Shown: one piece after another, positions 24,684-33,368 of the stretch
Position numbering within the stretch: the stretch's first letter is position 1
Layout: every line of letters begins with the position of its first letter
DNA from: Pseudarthrobacter albicanus
Lineage (GTDB): Bacteria; Actinomycetota; Actinomycetes; Actinomycetales; Micrococcaceae
Assembly: GCF_018224015.1 (NCBI RefSeq)
Contig: NZ_JAGPOT010000054.1
Coordinates: 1-53,061, forward strand
DNA: 53,061 nt
Reading direction: 5' to 3'
Notes under the pieces: generated by a model
What the model was told of the DNA's origin: nothing
Database searches by the model: none
Seen by the model: the letters and a program-made list of their open reading frames with translations, nothing else
Program-made: the position numbers and the translations under genes

Positions 24684-25438
24684 TGGACTGGTTCCTGGCC
24701 AACAGCGGGCAGGTCTTTACGCTGGCCGGCCAGCACCTCGCGCTGGCCGTCCTCCCGATGGTTTTCGGCCTGCTGATCTCTATTCCGCTGGCCCAGGTCG
24801 CCCGGCAGAGCAAGGCCCTGCGTTCGGTGGTCGTGACGGCGTCCTCGCTGCTCTATACCATCCCCTCCCTGGCGCTCTTCATCATCCTGCCCACCATCAT
24901 CGGCACGCGGATCCTGGACCCTCTCAACGTGGTGGTGGCACTGACCATCTACGCCGTCGCCCTGCTGGTCCGTGCCGCCCTGGATGCCTTTGATTCCGTG
25001 GATGAGGATCTCCGCCAGGCTGCGGTCGCCATGGGGTTCAAACCCGTCGCCCGCTTCCTCCAGATCGACCTCCCGCTGTCCCTGCCCGTGATGTTTGCCG
25101 GCCTGCGGGTGGTCTCGGTCAGCAACATCTCGCTCGTGAGCGTCGCCGCGCTGCTCGGGATCGGGAACCTCGGCATGCTCTTCACCTCCGGCCTGCAGCG
25201 CGACTTCGTCACCGAGGTGGTGGTGGGCATCATCGCCATCCTGATCCTCGCGCTCCTGATGGACGCCGTCCTGGTGCTGCTCGAGCGGCTGCTGACCCCG
25301 TGGACGCGGGCCGGCGCGGCACCCGGCGCCGTGGCCGCAAGGCCCCACGCAGGTTCCGGCGCGAGCCCTGAGAAGACCGGCCCTGCCGCCGCGGCAATGC
25401 GGCTTTCAGACGCACAGGCCGGAGGCGGCGGCGCATGA
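24683..25438 (+). CDS. Second quaternary-ammonium ABC importer, permease 1
   Basis: A 251-residue BinPDT permease with about six membrane segments. The coupling motif reads QAAVAMGFKPVARFLQIDLPLSLPVMFAGLR. The last 40 residues are a polar Ala/Gly/Pro-rich cytoplasmic tail. The start overlaps the ATPase stop (TGATG) and the end overlaps the next permease (ATGA), so the operon is tightly coupled. Confidence 0.9.
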   Translation: MDWFLANSGQVFTLAGQHLALAVLPMVFGLLISIPLAQVARQSKALRSVVVTASSLLYTIPSLALFIILPTIIGTRILDPLNVVVALTIYAVALLVRAALDAFDSVDEDLRQAAVAMGFKPVARFLQIDLPLSLPVMFAGLRVVSVSNISLVSVAALLGIGNLGMLFTSGLQRDFVTEVVVGIIAILILALLMDAVLVLLERLLTPWTRAGAAPGAVAARPHAGSGASPEKTGPAAAAMRLSDAQAGGGGA

Positions 25439-26181
25439 GCAACGTCATCACGGACACCTTCGACTGGCTCGCCGACCCGGCCCACTGGGCCGGCGCCGCC
25501 GGGGTCCCGGCACGGCTGGCCGAACACCTGCAGTACACGGGGCTTGTCATGCTGATCGCCACCGCCATCGCCATTCCGATCGGCCTGTACGTGGGGCACA
25601 CCGGACGCGGGAGGGTCGCCGTCGTGGCCCTCGCGGGCGCCCTCCGCGCCCTGCCCACCCTGGGACTGCTCACCCTCTTCGTCCTGCTGGCCGGGATCGG
25701 GCTCATGCCGCCGATCTGGGCCCTCGTGATCCTCACCGTCCCGCCCCTGCTCGCCGGCACCTACGCGGGAATCTCCAGTGTCGACCGGAACGTCGTGGAC
25801 GCGGCCCGGGCCATGGGCATGACCGAACTCCAGGTGCTCTTCCGCGCCGAATTCCCCAACGCGCTGCCGGTGATGTTCGGCGGGTTCCGGACCGGGGTGC
25901 TCCAGGTGATCGCCACTGTCTCGGTGGTGGCCTACATCAACCTCGGCGGCCTGGGCCGCTACCTGTTCGACGGCCTCGTGCTCTCCGACTTCCCGCAGAT
26001 GCTCGGCGGTTCGCTGCTCATCGCGGGCCTCGCCATCGCCGTCGACCTTGTCCTGGCGCTTTTCCAGAGGCTGTTCCTGTCACCGGGGGCCTCTTCCCAG
26101 TCGAACCGGAGCCGGCAGGCTGCGGTTGATCTCACAGACCCCGTGACCGCGGAGGCTGTTGTTAAAGGAGGTATGTCATGA
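25435..26181 (+). CDS. Second quaternary-ammonium ABC importer, permease 2
   Basis: A 248-residue BinPDT permease. The coupling motif is DAARAMGMTELQVLFRAEFPNALPVMFGGFR. About six membrane segments are visible, and it should form a heterodimer with the preceding permease. ATGA overlaps join it to genes on both sides. The ribosome site of the binding protein (AAAGGAGG) lies within its last codons. Confidence 0.9.
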   Translation: MSNVITDTFDWLADPAHWAGAAGVPARLAEHLQYTGLVMLIATAIAIPIGLYVGHTGRGRVAVVALAGALRALPTLGLLTLFVLLAGIGLMPPIWALVILTVPPLLAGTYAGISSVDRNVVDAARAMGMTELQVLFRAEFPNALPVMFGGFRTGVLQVIATVSVVAYINLGGLGRYLFDGLVLSDFPQMLGGSLLIAGLAIAVDLVLALFQRLFLSPGASSQSNRSRQAAVDLTDPVTAEAVVKGGMS

Positions 26182-27140
26182 AGGAATCCCGCCCACGGGC
26201 ACTTGGCAGGCGCGCATTCGGTGGTCTGGCCGCCGGCGTAGGACTGGCGCTGGCCCTGTCCGCCTGCGGAGGCTCATCCAATCCGCTGTCCTCGGCCCCC
26301 GCCACGGGCGGTGCATCGACCGGATCCGGCGGGGCCCTCGTCGTCGGTTCGGCCGATTTCCCCGAGAGCCAGATCATGGCCGAGGTCTACGCCGGTGCCC
26401 TGAATGCTGCCGGCGTCACCGCGAGCACCAAGCCGAACATCGGTTCCCGCGAGGTGTATTTCAAGGCCGTGCAGGACGGGTCGGTGGACGTCATCCCCGA
26501 CTACAGCGGCAACCTGCTGCTGCACGTGAACAAGGACGCCACGGAGGTCTCGGCCGAGGACATCGCCAAGGCGCTGCCGGCCAAACTCCCTGACGGCCTG
26601 GCTGTGCTGGATGCGTCCAAGGCCGAGGACAAGGACGCCATGGTCGTCACGAAGGCCACCGCGGAGAAGTACCAGCTGAAATCCATCGAGGACCTGGCCA
26701 AGGTCTGCAGCGAGATTGTGGTGGGTGCGCCGGCGACCTTTGCCGAACGCGCCTACGGGCTGCCGGGACTGAAGAAGAACTACAACTGCGTGCCCAAGAA
26801 GCTTGAGCCGTTCAGCGACGGCGGCGGTCCCCTGACGCTGAAGGCCCTGCTCTCGGACCAGGTCCAGGTGGCGGATATCTTCACCACGACACCGTCCATC
26901 GCGGACAACGACCTCGTGGTGCTGGAGGACCCGAAGAACAACTTCATCGCCCAGCAGGTCCTGCCCCTGTACAACAAGGCCAAGATGACGGACAAAGCGA
27001 AGGACGCCCTCAACGCCGTGTCCAGGATCCTCACCACCGATGACCTGATCAACCTCAACCGGGCCGTCAGCGGCACCCAGAAGCAGAACCCCAAGGATGC
27101 CGCGGCCGCGTGGCTCAAGGACAAGGGGCTGGCCAAGTAA
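26178..27140 (+). CDS. Second quaternary-ammonium ABC importer, binding lipoprotein
   Basis: A 320-residue OpuC/ProX-type binding protein. The signal peptide has twin arginines (LGRRAFGG) and a lipobox LSAC with C30, so Tat export of a lipoprotein is possible. Family marks include SADFPESQIMAEVYAGAL, NIGSREVYFKAVQDGSVDVIPDYSGN and the tail DLINLNRAV. It is closer to the osmoprotectant YehZ/OsmF-like binding proteins than the one at 4673-5608. A strong AAAGGAGG precedes ATG 26178. Likely ligand: glycine betaine, choline or a related cation. Confidence 0.88.
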   Translation: MKESRPRALGRRAFGGLAAGVGLALALSACGGSSNPLSSAPATGGASTGSGGALVVGSADFPESQIMAEVYAGALNAAGVTASTKPNIGSREVYFKAVQDGSVDVIPDYSGNLLLHVNKDATEVSAEDIAKALPAKLPDGLAVLDASKAEDKDAMVVTKATAEKYQLKSIEDLAKVCSEIVVGAPATFAERAYGLPGLKKNYNCVPKKLEPFSDGGGPLTLKALLSDQVQVADIFTTTPSIADNDLVVLEDPKNNFIAQQVLPLYNKAKMTDKAKDALNAVSRILTTDDLINLNRAVSGTQKQNPKDAAAAWLKDKGLAK

Positions 27141-27167
27141 GGCTTCCGGACAGGCCTTCCTGACGTT

Positions 27168-27222
27168 CGACGGCGGCTGCCGCACCCCCTGCGCGGCGGG
27201 GGAAGCCGGGCAGCCGCCGTCG
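27168..27222 (+). terminator. Terminator after the second importer operon
   Basis: A perfect 14-base stem joins CGACGGCGGCTGCC (27168-27181) and GGCAGCCGCCGTCG (27209-27222) around a 27-base GC-rich loop. No U-run follows, as is common in GC-rich actinobacteria. Confidence 0.65.
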
Positions 27223-27280
27223 CCGTGTCTGTGAGTGATGTCTCAACGGAAGTACATCCCCGATATGGCATATTTGATGG

Positions 27281-28501
27281 ATGGCAGAATTCAAGCAGTC
27301 CACCAAGCTTCATAATGTCCTTTACGACATCCGTGGACCGATTCTTCAGGCCGCCCAGCAGATGGAGGCAGAGGGTCACCGCATCCTCAAACTGAACATC
27401 GGCAACCCGGCCCCCTTCGGGTTCGAAGCGCCGGACGCGATCCTGGTGGACATGATCCGCCACCTGCCACATGCCCAGGGGTACAGCGACTCCCGCGGCA
27501 TATTCTCCGCCCGCACGGCCGTCTCGCAGTACTACCAGACGCGCGGGATCCAGAACATCCATGTTGACGACGTCTACCTGGGCAACGGCGTGAGCGAACT
27601 CATCACGATGTCGCTGATGGCTTTGCTCGACGACGGCGACGAAGTCCTGATTCCTGCCCCGGACTACCCGCTGTGGACTGCCTCCGTGGCCCTGGCCAGC
27701 GGCAGGCCCGTGCACTACCTGTGCGACGAGGAATCCGGCTGGCAGCCCGACCTCGATGACCTGGAAGCCAAGATCACCCCGCGCACCAAGGGCATCGTGG
27801 TGATCAACCCCAACAATCCTACCGGCGCGGTCTACCCGGAAAGCACGCTGAAGAAGATCGTGGCGCTGGCCGAGAAGCACGGGCTAGTGCTGTTCGCCGA
27901 CGAGATCTACGAGAAGATCCTGTACGAGGACGCCGTGCACGTGAACATGGCCAGCCTCACCGGCGACGACGTGCTCTGCCTGACCTTCAGCGGCCTGTCC
28001 AAGGCCTACCGGGTGTGCGGCTACCGGGCGGGCTGGATGGCCATCTCGGGGCCGAAGAAGGATGCCGCGGACTACCTCGAAGGCATCAACCTGCTGGCCA
28101 ACATGCGCCTGTGCGCCAACGTGCCCGCCCAGCACGCCATCCAGACGGCCCTCGGCGGCTACCAGAGCATCCAGGACCTGATCCTCCCGGGCGGACGCCT
28201 GCTGGAACAGCGGAACAAGGCCTACGACATGCTCAACGCCATCCCCGGCGTCAGCACCCAGCAGGCCCGCGGGGCGATGTACCTGTTCCCGAAGCTGGAT
28301 CCCGAGGTCTACCACATCCGCGATGACGAGAAGTTCGTCCTCGACCTGCTCCGGGAGCAGAAGATCCTGGTCTCCCACGGCCGAGCCTTCAACTGGGTCC
28401 GGCCGGACCATTTCCGCATGGTCACCCTGCCGCTCGTCAAGGACATCGAGGAGGCAATCGGCCGCATGGCGGACTTCCTGAGCCGCTACAAGGGCAACTA
28501 G
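27281..28501 (+). CDS. alaA: Alanine-type aminotransferase (AlaA homologue)
   Basis: A 406-residue class I/II PLP aminotransferase closely resembling E. coli AlaA along its whole length (YDIRGPILQAA, KLNIGNPAPFGFEAPD, YLGNGVSELI, INPNNPTGAVYP). The PLP lysine is in SGLSKAYRVCGYRAGW. It should interconvert pyruvate and alanine with glutamate. ATG 27281 has no ribosome site but stands six bases past a CATATT box (27269-27274), so the mRNA may be leaderless. Confidence 0.9.
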   Translation: MAEFKQSTKLHNVLYDIRGPILQAAQQMEAEGHRILKLNIGNPAPFGFEAPDAILVDMIRHLPHAQGYSDSRGIFSARTAVSQYYQTRGIQNIHVDDVYLGNGVSELITMSLMALLDDGDEVLIPAPDYPLWTASVALASGRPVHYLCDEESGWQPDLDDLEAKITPRTKGIVVINPNNPTGAVYPESTLKKIVALAEKHGLVLFADEIYEKILYEDAVHVNMASLTGDDVLCLTFSGLSKAYRVCGYRAGWMAISGPKKDAADYLEGINLLANMRLCANVPAQHAIQTALGGYQSIQDLILPGGRLLEQRNKAYDMLNAIPGVSTQQARGAMYLFPKLDPEVYHIRDDEKFVLDLLREQKILVSHGRAFNWVRPDHFRMVTLPLVKDIEEAIGRMADFLSRYKGN

Positions 28502-28603
28502 TCTGGGGGCAGCAGCGCGGCACGGGGCATTGGCCCGCGCCGTTGTCCTGCTGTCCCGTGTCCTCGCCGCGGGGTGCTGCGTGATCCGGAAAGAGGAAAG
28601 TCA

Positions 28604-29458
28604 ATGGCAGACGACGTGAAATTCAAGGACCGTCCCTCGGACACCCTCAAAGTGGGAAAAGGGTTCAGCCTCAAGGCCGCGGATCCGGACGCAACTCCCG
28701 GCTATCCGGGGGGCAAGTCCGACGGCGAGCTCCTGCTCGGCGACCTGGACGAGAAACTCGCGGGACTGCAGGAAAGGCTCTTCGCCCAGTCCCTGTATGG
28801 CGGCACCAAACGCATCCTGCTCATCCTGCAGGCCATGGACACGGCAGGCAAGGGCGGAATCGTCAAGCATGTCGTGGGCGCGATGAACCCGCAGGGGGTC
28901 AAACTCAGGTCTTTCAAGGCGCCCACGCCGGAGGAAAAGTCCTACGACTTCCTCTGGCGGATCGAAAAGGAAGTGCCGCCGGCCGGCGCCGTGGGGGTCT
29001 TTGACCGTTCCCACTACGAGGATGTCCTGGTCCACCGCGTCCACCGCTGGGCCAGTCCGGAAGAACTCGAGCGGCGGTACTCCGCCATCAACGAATTCGA
29101 GGCCAGGCAGACGGCGGCGGGCACCAAGATCGTCAAAGTCATGCTCAACATCAGCCGCGAGGAACAGAAGGCGCGGCTGCTGGCCCGGCTGGATGACCCC
29201 GCCAAGCACTGGAAGTACAGCAGCAACGACCTCAAGGAACGGGCATTCTGGGACGACTACATGGACGCCTACCAGAAGGCCTTCGATAAGACGAATTCCG
29301 AGCTGGCTCCCTGGCACGTGGTTCCGGCCAACAAGAAATGGTACGCCCGCATCGCCGTGCAGCACTTGCTGCTCGAAGCGCTGGAGGGCCTCAAGCTGCA
29401 GTGGCCCGCCCCGGACCTTGACGTCGAGCTGGAGCGGGATCTGGTCGAACGCTCCTGA
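28604..29458 (+). CDS. ppk2: Polyphosphate kinase 2 family protein
   Basis: A 284-residue PPK2-family enzyme that transfers phosphate between polyphosphate and a nucleotide. Walker A is QAMDTAGKGG, the lid/Walker B region FDRSHYEDVLVHRVH, and KVMLNISREEQKARLLARLDDPAKHWKYS is characteristic. Single-domain length suggests a class I or III enzyme; whether it prefers AMP, ADP or GDP is not visible. ATG 28604 follows a GAGGAAAG ribosome site. It is convergent with xseB. Confidence 0.9.
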   Translation: MADDVKFKDRPSDTLKVGKGFSLKAADPDATPGYPGGKSDGELLLGDLDEKLAGLQERLFAQSLYGGTKRILLILQAMDTAGKGGIVKHVVGAMNPQGVKLRSFKAPTPEEKSYDFLWRIEKEVPPAGAVGVFDRSHYEDVLVHRVHRWASPEELERRYSAINEFEARQTAAGTKIVKVMLNISREEQKARLLARLDDPAKHWKYSSNDLKERAFWDDYMDAYQKAFDKTNSELAPWHVVPANKKWYARIAVQHLLLEALEGLKLQWPAPDLDVELERDLVERS

Positions 29459-29489
29459 CCGGCCGGCTGGCTACCGCCGGACAGGTCGT

Positions 29490-29516
29490 GGACGGCCGGC
29501 CAGGCTGCGGCCGTCC
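29490..29516. terminator. Hairpin between convergent ppk2 and xseB
   Basis: GGACGGCCG (29490-29498) and CGGCCGTCC (29508-29516) form a nine-base stem with a nine-base loop. Its position suits a bidirectional terminator. Confidence 0.55.
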
Positions 29517-29522
29517 GGCGGT

Positions 29523-29753
29523 TCAGCCGTCCTGCGCGGCCTGGTCCCGGGCGGCGGACAGGCGCTTCCGGGCGCCTTCCAGCCACTGTTCACAGCGCTT
29601 GGCCAGCGCCTCGCCGCGCTCCCACAGCGCCAGGGACTCCTCCAGGCTGGCGCCACCGGCTTCCAGCCTGCCCACGATGCCGACCAGCTGTTCGCGGGCG
29701 TCCTCGTAGCTCAGTGCGTCGATATCGGCGTTCGGCTTCGTTTCTGCTGCCAT
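29523..29753 (-). CDS. xseB: Exodeoxyribonuclease VII small subunit
   Basis: A 76-residue, all-helical small subunit of exonuclease VII, which binds XseA to form the single-strand-specific nuclease. The core LSYEDAREQLVGIVGRLEAGGASLEESLALWERGEALAKRCEQWL is diagnostic. ATG 29753 follows AAGGAG; a frame opening at 29795 lies upstream of that site. It is cotranscribed after xseA with a 91-base gap. Confidence 0.94.
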   Translation of the reverse strand: MAAETKPNADIDALSYEDAREQLVGIVGRLEAGGASLEESLALWERGEALAKRCEQWLEGARKRLSAARDQAAQDG

Positions 29754-29844
29754 GTGGTGCTCCTTGTTTTTTGGCTTCATCCCGGGGACGGTCACTCTGA
29801 TGGAAAGCCCAGGGGTGGAATATTCCGGCAGGGGTTCCGCCGGT

Positions 29845-31134
29845 TCAGTTGTCGGCGGGATCCTGGCCGCCGGTGGACTGTGCGGTGAACCTGCCGCCGG
29901 CCACGCGGACCGTCAGCGGGGTTCCGGCCGGCGCCTGTGAGGGGTGGCGGACAACCTCCCGGCGCGTCCCGGGGTCCGGTGACTCCCCGTCGCTGAGCTG
30001 CACGACGGCGTAACCACGGTCCAGGGTCTTCTGCGGCGACAGCGCACGGACCTGGGCCTTGAGGTGGACCAGCTGGTCCGCGGCCCGCGCCATCGCGGTG
30101 TTGATGGCAGCGTGGGATCTGCCCTTGAGCCGTTCGACGTCGTCGAGCCGGGTGTCGACCATGACTTCGGGGGAGGCCAGCACCGGACGGGAGCGCAGCG
30201 CGGCCAGCCGGTCGGTTTCCCGCTCCACGAGCCGGGTGACGCCGCGGCGGAGATGGTCCCGCGCCTGCCGCACCCGGGTGAGCTCCTCCGCGACGTCCGG
30301 AACGATCCTCTTGGCGGCGTCGGTGGGCGTCGAAGCCCGGAGGTCTGCCACGTCATCGAGGATCGGCCGGTCCGCCTCATGGCCGATCGCGCTCACCACC
30401 GGCGTTGCGGCGTCTGACACGGCCCGGATGAGTTCCTCGTTGCTGAACGGCAGCAAGTCCTCCAGGGCTCCGCCGCCGCGGGTGATCACAATGACGTCGA
30501 CGACGGGGTGGGCGTCAAGTTCCTGCAGCGCGGCGATGATCTGCGCGACGGCGGTGTTGCCCTGGACCGCGACCTCGCGGATCTCGAATTCGACGGCGGG
30601 CCAGCGCAGGGCGGCGTTGCGCAGCACGTCCTTCTTGGCGTCCGAGTCGCGGCCGGTGATCAGGCCGATCCGGTGGGGGAGCAGGGGGAGCCGTTTCTTG
30701 CGGGCGTCCGAGAACAGGCCCTCCGCCGCGAGGGCCTGGCGCAGCCGTTCGATCCTGGCAAGGAGATCTCCGAGGCCCACCGGCCGGATGTCCTTCACCG
30801 ACATGCTCAGCCGTCCGGTCTTGAGCCAGAACTCGGCCTTGAGCAGGGCCACCACGCGGGAGCCCCGTTCCAGCGGGGTCTGCTGGCGGTCCAGCACATT
30901 GGTCCAGACCGATGCGGGCAGCGAAATTTCCGCGTCGATGTCCCGCAGGGTCAGGTAGGCGTTGCCGCCGCGCCGGTTCAGCTCGATGACCTGGCCCTCA
31001 ACCCAGGCCGAGGGTGCGCGGTCGATGTGCATCTTGAGTTTCTGGGACAGCAGCTGCAGCGGCCAGGGATTGTCCGGGCTGGTTTCCGCCGCCGTGGCGG
31101 GGAGCGTGGTGGCCGCCGCCAGGCCCTCAGACAT
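29845..31134 (-). CDS. xseA: Exodeoxyribonuclease VII large subunit
   Basis: A 429-residue catalytic subunit. An N-terminal OB fold (about residues 24-115, with WVEGQVIELNRRGGNAYLTLRD) precedes the nuclease domain (RIGLITGRDSDAKKDVLRN, DVIVITRGGGALEDLLPFSNEELIRAV, SAIGHEADRPILDDVADLRASTPTDAA). A coiled-coil segment and a C-terminal DRGYAVVQL end piece follow. The enzyme degrades single-stranded DNA in repair. No clear ribosome site was seen before ATG 31134. Confidence 0.94.
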   Translation of the reverse strand: MSEGLAAATTLPATAAETSPDNPWPLQLLSQKLKMHIDRAPSAWVEGQVIELNRRGGNAYLTLRDIDAEISLPASVWTNVLDRQQTPLERGSRVVALLKAEFWLKTGRLSMSVKDIRPVGLGDLLARIERLRQALAAEGLFSDARKKRLPLLPHRIGLITGRDSDAKKDVLRNAALRWPAVEFEIREVAVQGNTAVAQIIAALQELDAHPVVDVIVITRGGGALEDLLPFSNEELIRAVSDAATPVVSAIGHEADRPILDDVADLRASTPTDAAKRIVPDVAEELTRVRQARDHLRRGVTRLVERETDRLAALRSRPVLASPEVMVDTRLDDVERLKGRSHAAINTAMARAADQLVHLKAQVRALSPQKTLDRGYAVVQLSDGESPDPGTRREVVRHPSQAPAGTPLTVRVAGGRFTAQSTGGQDPADN

Positions 31135-31367
31135 GCCCGTACACGGTGGCGGAGGGGGCGGTGTGCATTTGCGTTGGTTTCCTTTGCCGGGGCGGAGCCG
31201 CCAGCAGGTGCGTTTCCCAGGGTTTCCTCGGGAGGGGCACCGGCCAACAGCTGGAACTTGTCTGTTTCAACTCTATCCAAAGCTTTACCACCAGGGCCCG
31301 ACGTTATAGCCCGCCGGGCCAGCACCCGTAGGATGGCAGTATCCCTACGACTTCCTAGGACTCTGTC

Positions 31368-32210
31368 TTGCGTACTTTTGTCTCGGCCGCTGCTGTGCTC
31401 ATCGGGCTCCTGATGGCGGCTGTCGCTGTTCCCGCAATCTGGGTTGACCGGAACATCGTCCGGGAAGACGGGTTTGTCGCCCTGGCCGCGCCGCTGGGCC
31501 AGGACCCCGTCTTCCAGCGCAGGCTCGCCACCGCCGCCGTCGGCAGCCTCGGCGTCGAGCACCGGATTCCGGAAGTCGTCGCCGAACTGGCCCGGCCGAT
31601 CCTGGACAACGCGGCCCAGTCCCTAGCTGGGATGCCCGGCTACCCCGGCGCCTGGGCGGAAACGTTGCGCAGGAGCCACCGGCTCACCTTCGCCGATCCC
31701 GGCACCCTGCCGCCGGAGGCCGCCGGCGCCACCGCGCTGACGCTCGACGTCGCACCGCTGGTCGGACTTGTCGCGAAGCAGGTGTCGGACGCCACGAACC
31801 TGCCGCTCGCGGCGCCGGAGCAGGTGCTGATCCACATCGGGAAGTCCAACCAGCGCCAGGCCGTCGAGAGGGTCGCGGCGTACGCGCCGATGGGCTATGC
31901 CGTGGCCACCGGTGCCGGGATCGCCTTCCTGCTGGCCCTGGTCGCCGCACGGCGCCGGTGGACCGTCCTGGCCGGGACCGGGGCGGGCGCGCTGGTGCTG
32001 GCCGGGGCGTGGAAGCTGGCCGCAGATGCCGGCGGCGGCGCCCTGGCCGGGGCCTCCAGCGGCAACGAGATGGCCGACATCTTCACACGCGAGTTTGCGT
32101 CCGCGTCCGCTGGCAGTTTCGGGCAGTGGATCCTGACGGTCGCGCTGGCAGGCGGGGTCCTGCTGGTCGTCGGACTGCTGGTTCGCGCCGCCGGTGGCCG
32201 CCGGGCCTGA
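31368..32210 (+). CDS. Membrane protein of unknown function
   Basis: A 280-residue protein. One N-terminal membrane segment (about residues 5-27) is followed by a roughly 135-residue extracytoplasmic region and then three closely spaced hydrophobic segments near 175-275. I recognise no catalytic motif. Similar proteins occur in actinobacteria near xseA/ispH. The start TTG 31368 is preceded by TAGGAC and six bases, a weak version of the leaderless pattern; no ribosome site is visible. Confidence 0.72.
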   Translation: MRTFVSAAAVLIGLLMAAVAVPAIWVDRNIVREDGFVALAAPLGQDPVFQRRLATAAVGSLGVEHRIPEVVAELARPILDNAAQSLAGMPGYPGAWAETLRRSHRLTFADPGTLPPEAAGATALTLDVAPLVGLVAKQVSDATNLPLAAPEQVLIHIGKSNQRQAVERVAAYAPMGYAVATGAGIAFLLALVAARRRWTVLAGTGAGALVLAGAWKLAADAGGGALAGASSGNEMADIFTREFASASAGSFGQWILTVALAGGVLLVVGLLVRAAGGRRA

Positions 32211-32264
32211 ACTCCGGCTTTGAACACCGGCGGGAGCCCAAAAACGGGCGTCTTTGAACACCGG

Positions 32265-32270
32265 TAGCAT
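32265..32270 (+). promoter_or_regulatory. -10 box TAGCAT of ispH
   Basis: TAGCAT, six bases, then ATG 32277. The intervening TGAAGG is too close to the start for a normal ribosome site. Confidence 0.5.
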
Positions 32271-32276
32271 TGAAGG

Positions 32277-33368
32277 ATGACCTCCACCGCAGTCTCCATA
32301 CCGATGCCATCCGTTCCGCGCCGGCGGCGTTCGCCGGAGGATGTGCTGGCCGCGTCGCCCGTCACCGGTCCGAAGAAGGTGCTGCTCGCGGCACCGCGCG
32401 GCTACTGCGCCGGCGTGGACCGTGCCGTCATCGCGGTGGAAAAAGCCCTGGAACATTACGGTCCGCCCGTCTACGTGCGCAAGCAGATCGTGCACAACGT
32501 CCATGTGGTCAGCTCCCTCGAAGAAAAAGGGGCGATCTTCGTTGACGAAACGGACGAGGTCCCCGAGGGCGCCCTCGTGATCTTCTCCGCCCATGGAGTC
32601 TCGCCGGCGGTGGTCCAGTCCGCGGAGGACCGCGGCCTGCGGACCATTGATGCCACCTGCCCGCTCGTGACCAAGGTGCACAAGGAGGCGGTCCGCTTCG
32701 CCAAGGACGACTTCGACATCCTGCTGATCGGCCACGAAGGCCACGAGGAAGTCGAGGGGACGGCCGGCGAGGCGCCCGAGCACATCCAGATCATCAACGG
32801 CCCGCACGAGGTGGACAAGGTCACGGTCCGGGACCCCGAGAAGGTCATCTGGCTCTCCCAGACCACCCTCAGCGTGGACGAGACCATGGAGACCGTCAGG
32901 CTCCTGAAGGAACGCTTCCCCACCCTGCAGGACCCGCCCAGCGACGACATCTGTTACGCCACCACCAACCGCCAGGTCGCCATCAAGAAGATCTCGCCGC
33001 AGGCGGACCTTGTGATCGTGGTGGGTTCGGCCAACTCCTCCAACTCCGTCCGCCTCGTCGAGGTGGCGCTGGAGTACGGGGCAAAGGCGTCCTATCGCGT
33101 CGACTTCGCCAACGAGGTGGACGAGGCCTGGTTCGAGGGCGTCGCCACCGTCGGCGTGACGTCCGGAGCCTCCGTCCCCGAGGTTCTGGTCAAGGACGTG
33201 CTGCGGCTCCTTGCCGACTACGGCTACGGCGCCGTGGAGGAAGTCGTCACGGCCGAGGAGGACCTGCTCTTCTCCCTGCCCAAGGAGCTCCGGGCCACCC
33301 TCAAGCAGGCCGGGGACGTCACCCGGGCCCTCGGTGGCCGCGGCACCCGCCAGGCCGGGAACCCTTAA
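32277..33368 (+). CDS. ispH: 4-hydroxy-3-methylbut-2-enyl diphosphate reductase
   Basis: A 363-residue IspH (LytB), the last enzyme of the MEP isoprenoid pathway, which makes IPP and DMAPP. Three iron-sulfur cysteines are visible in [19 protein letters not shown] and [11 protein letters not shown], and HNVHVV and SAHGVSP supply active-site histidines. About 30 extra N-terminal residues precede the core. The start sits six bases past a TAGCAT box. Its TAA shares TTAA with the convergent rmuC stop. Confidence 0.96.
   Translation: MTSTAVSIPMPSVPRRRRSPEDVLAASPVTGPKKVLLAAPRGYCAGVDRAVIAVEKALEHYGPPVYVRKQIVHNVHVVSSLEEKGAIFVDETDEVPEGALVIFSAHGVSPAVVQSAEDRGLRTIDATCPLVTKVHKEAVRFAKDDFDILLIGHEGHEEVEGTAGEAPEHIQIINGPHEVDKVTVRDPEKVIWLSQTTLSVDETMETVRLLKERFPTLQDPPSDDICYATTNRQVAIKKISPQADLVIVVGSANSSNSVRLVEVALEYGAKASYRVDFANEVDEAWFEGVATVGVTSGASVPEVLVKDVLRLLADYGYGAVEEVVTAEEDLLFSLPKELRATLKQAGDVTRALGGRGTRQAGNP

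Noticed and set aside
27230..27245. CRP-like site TGTGAGTGATGTCTCA before the aminotransferase gene
   Set aside because: The right half reads TCTCA instead of TCACA and the site sits directly beside a terminator stem. Too weak to report as a feature.
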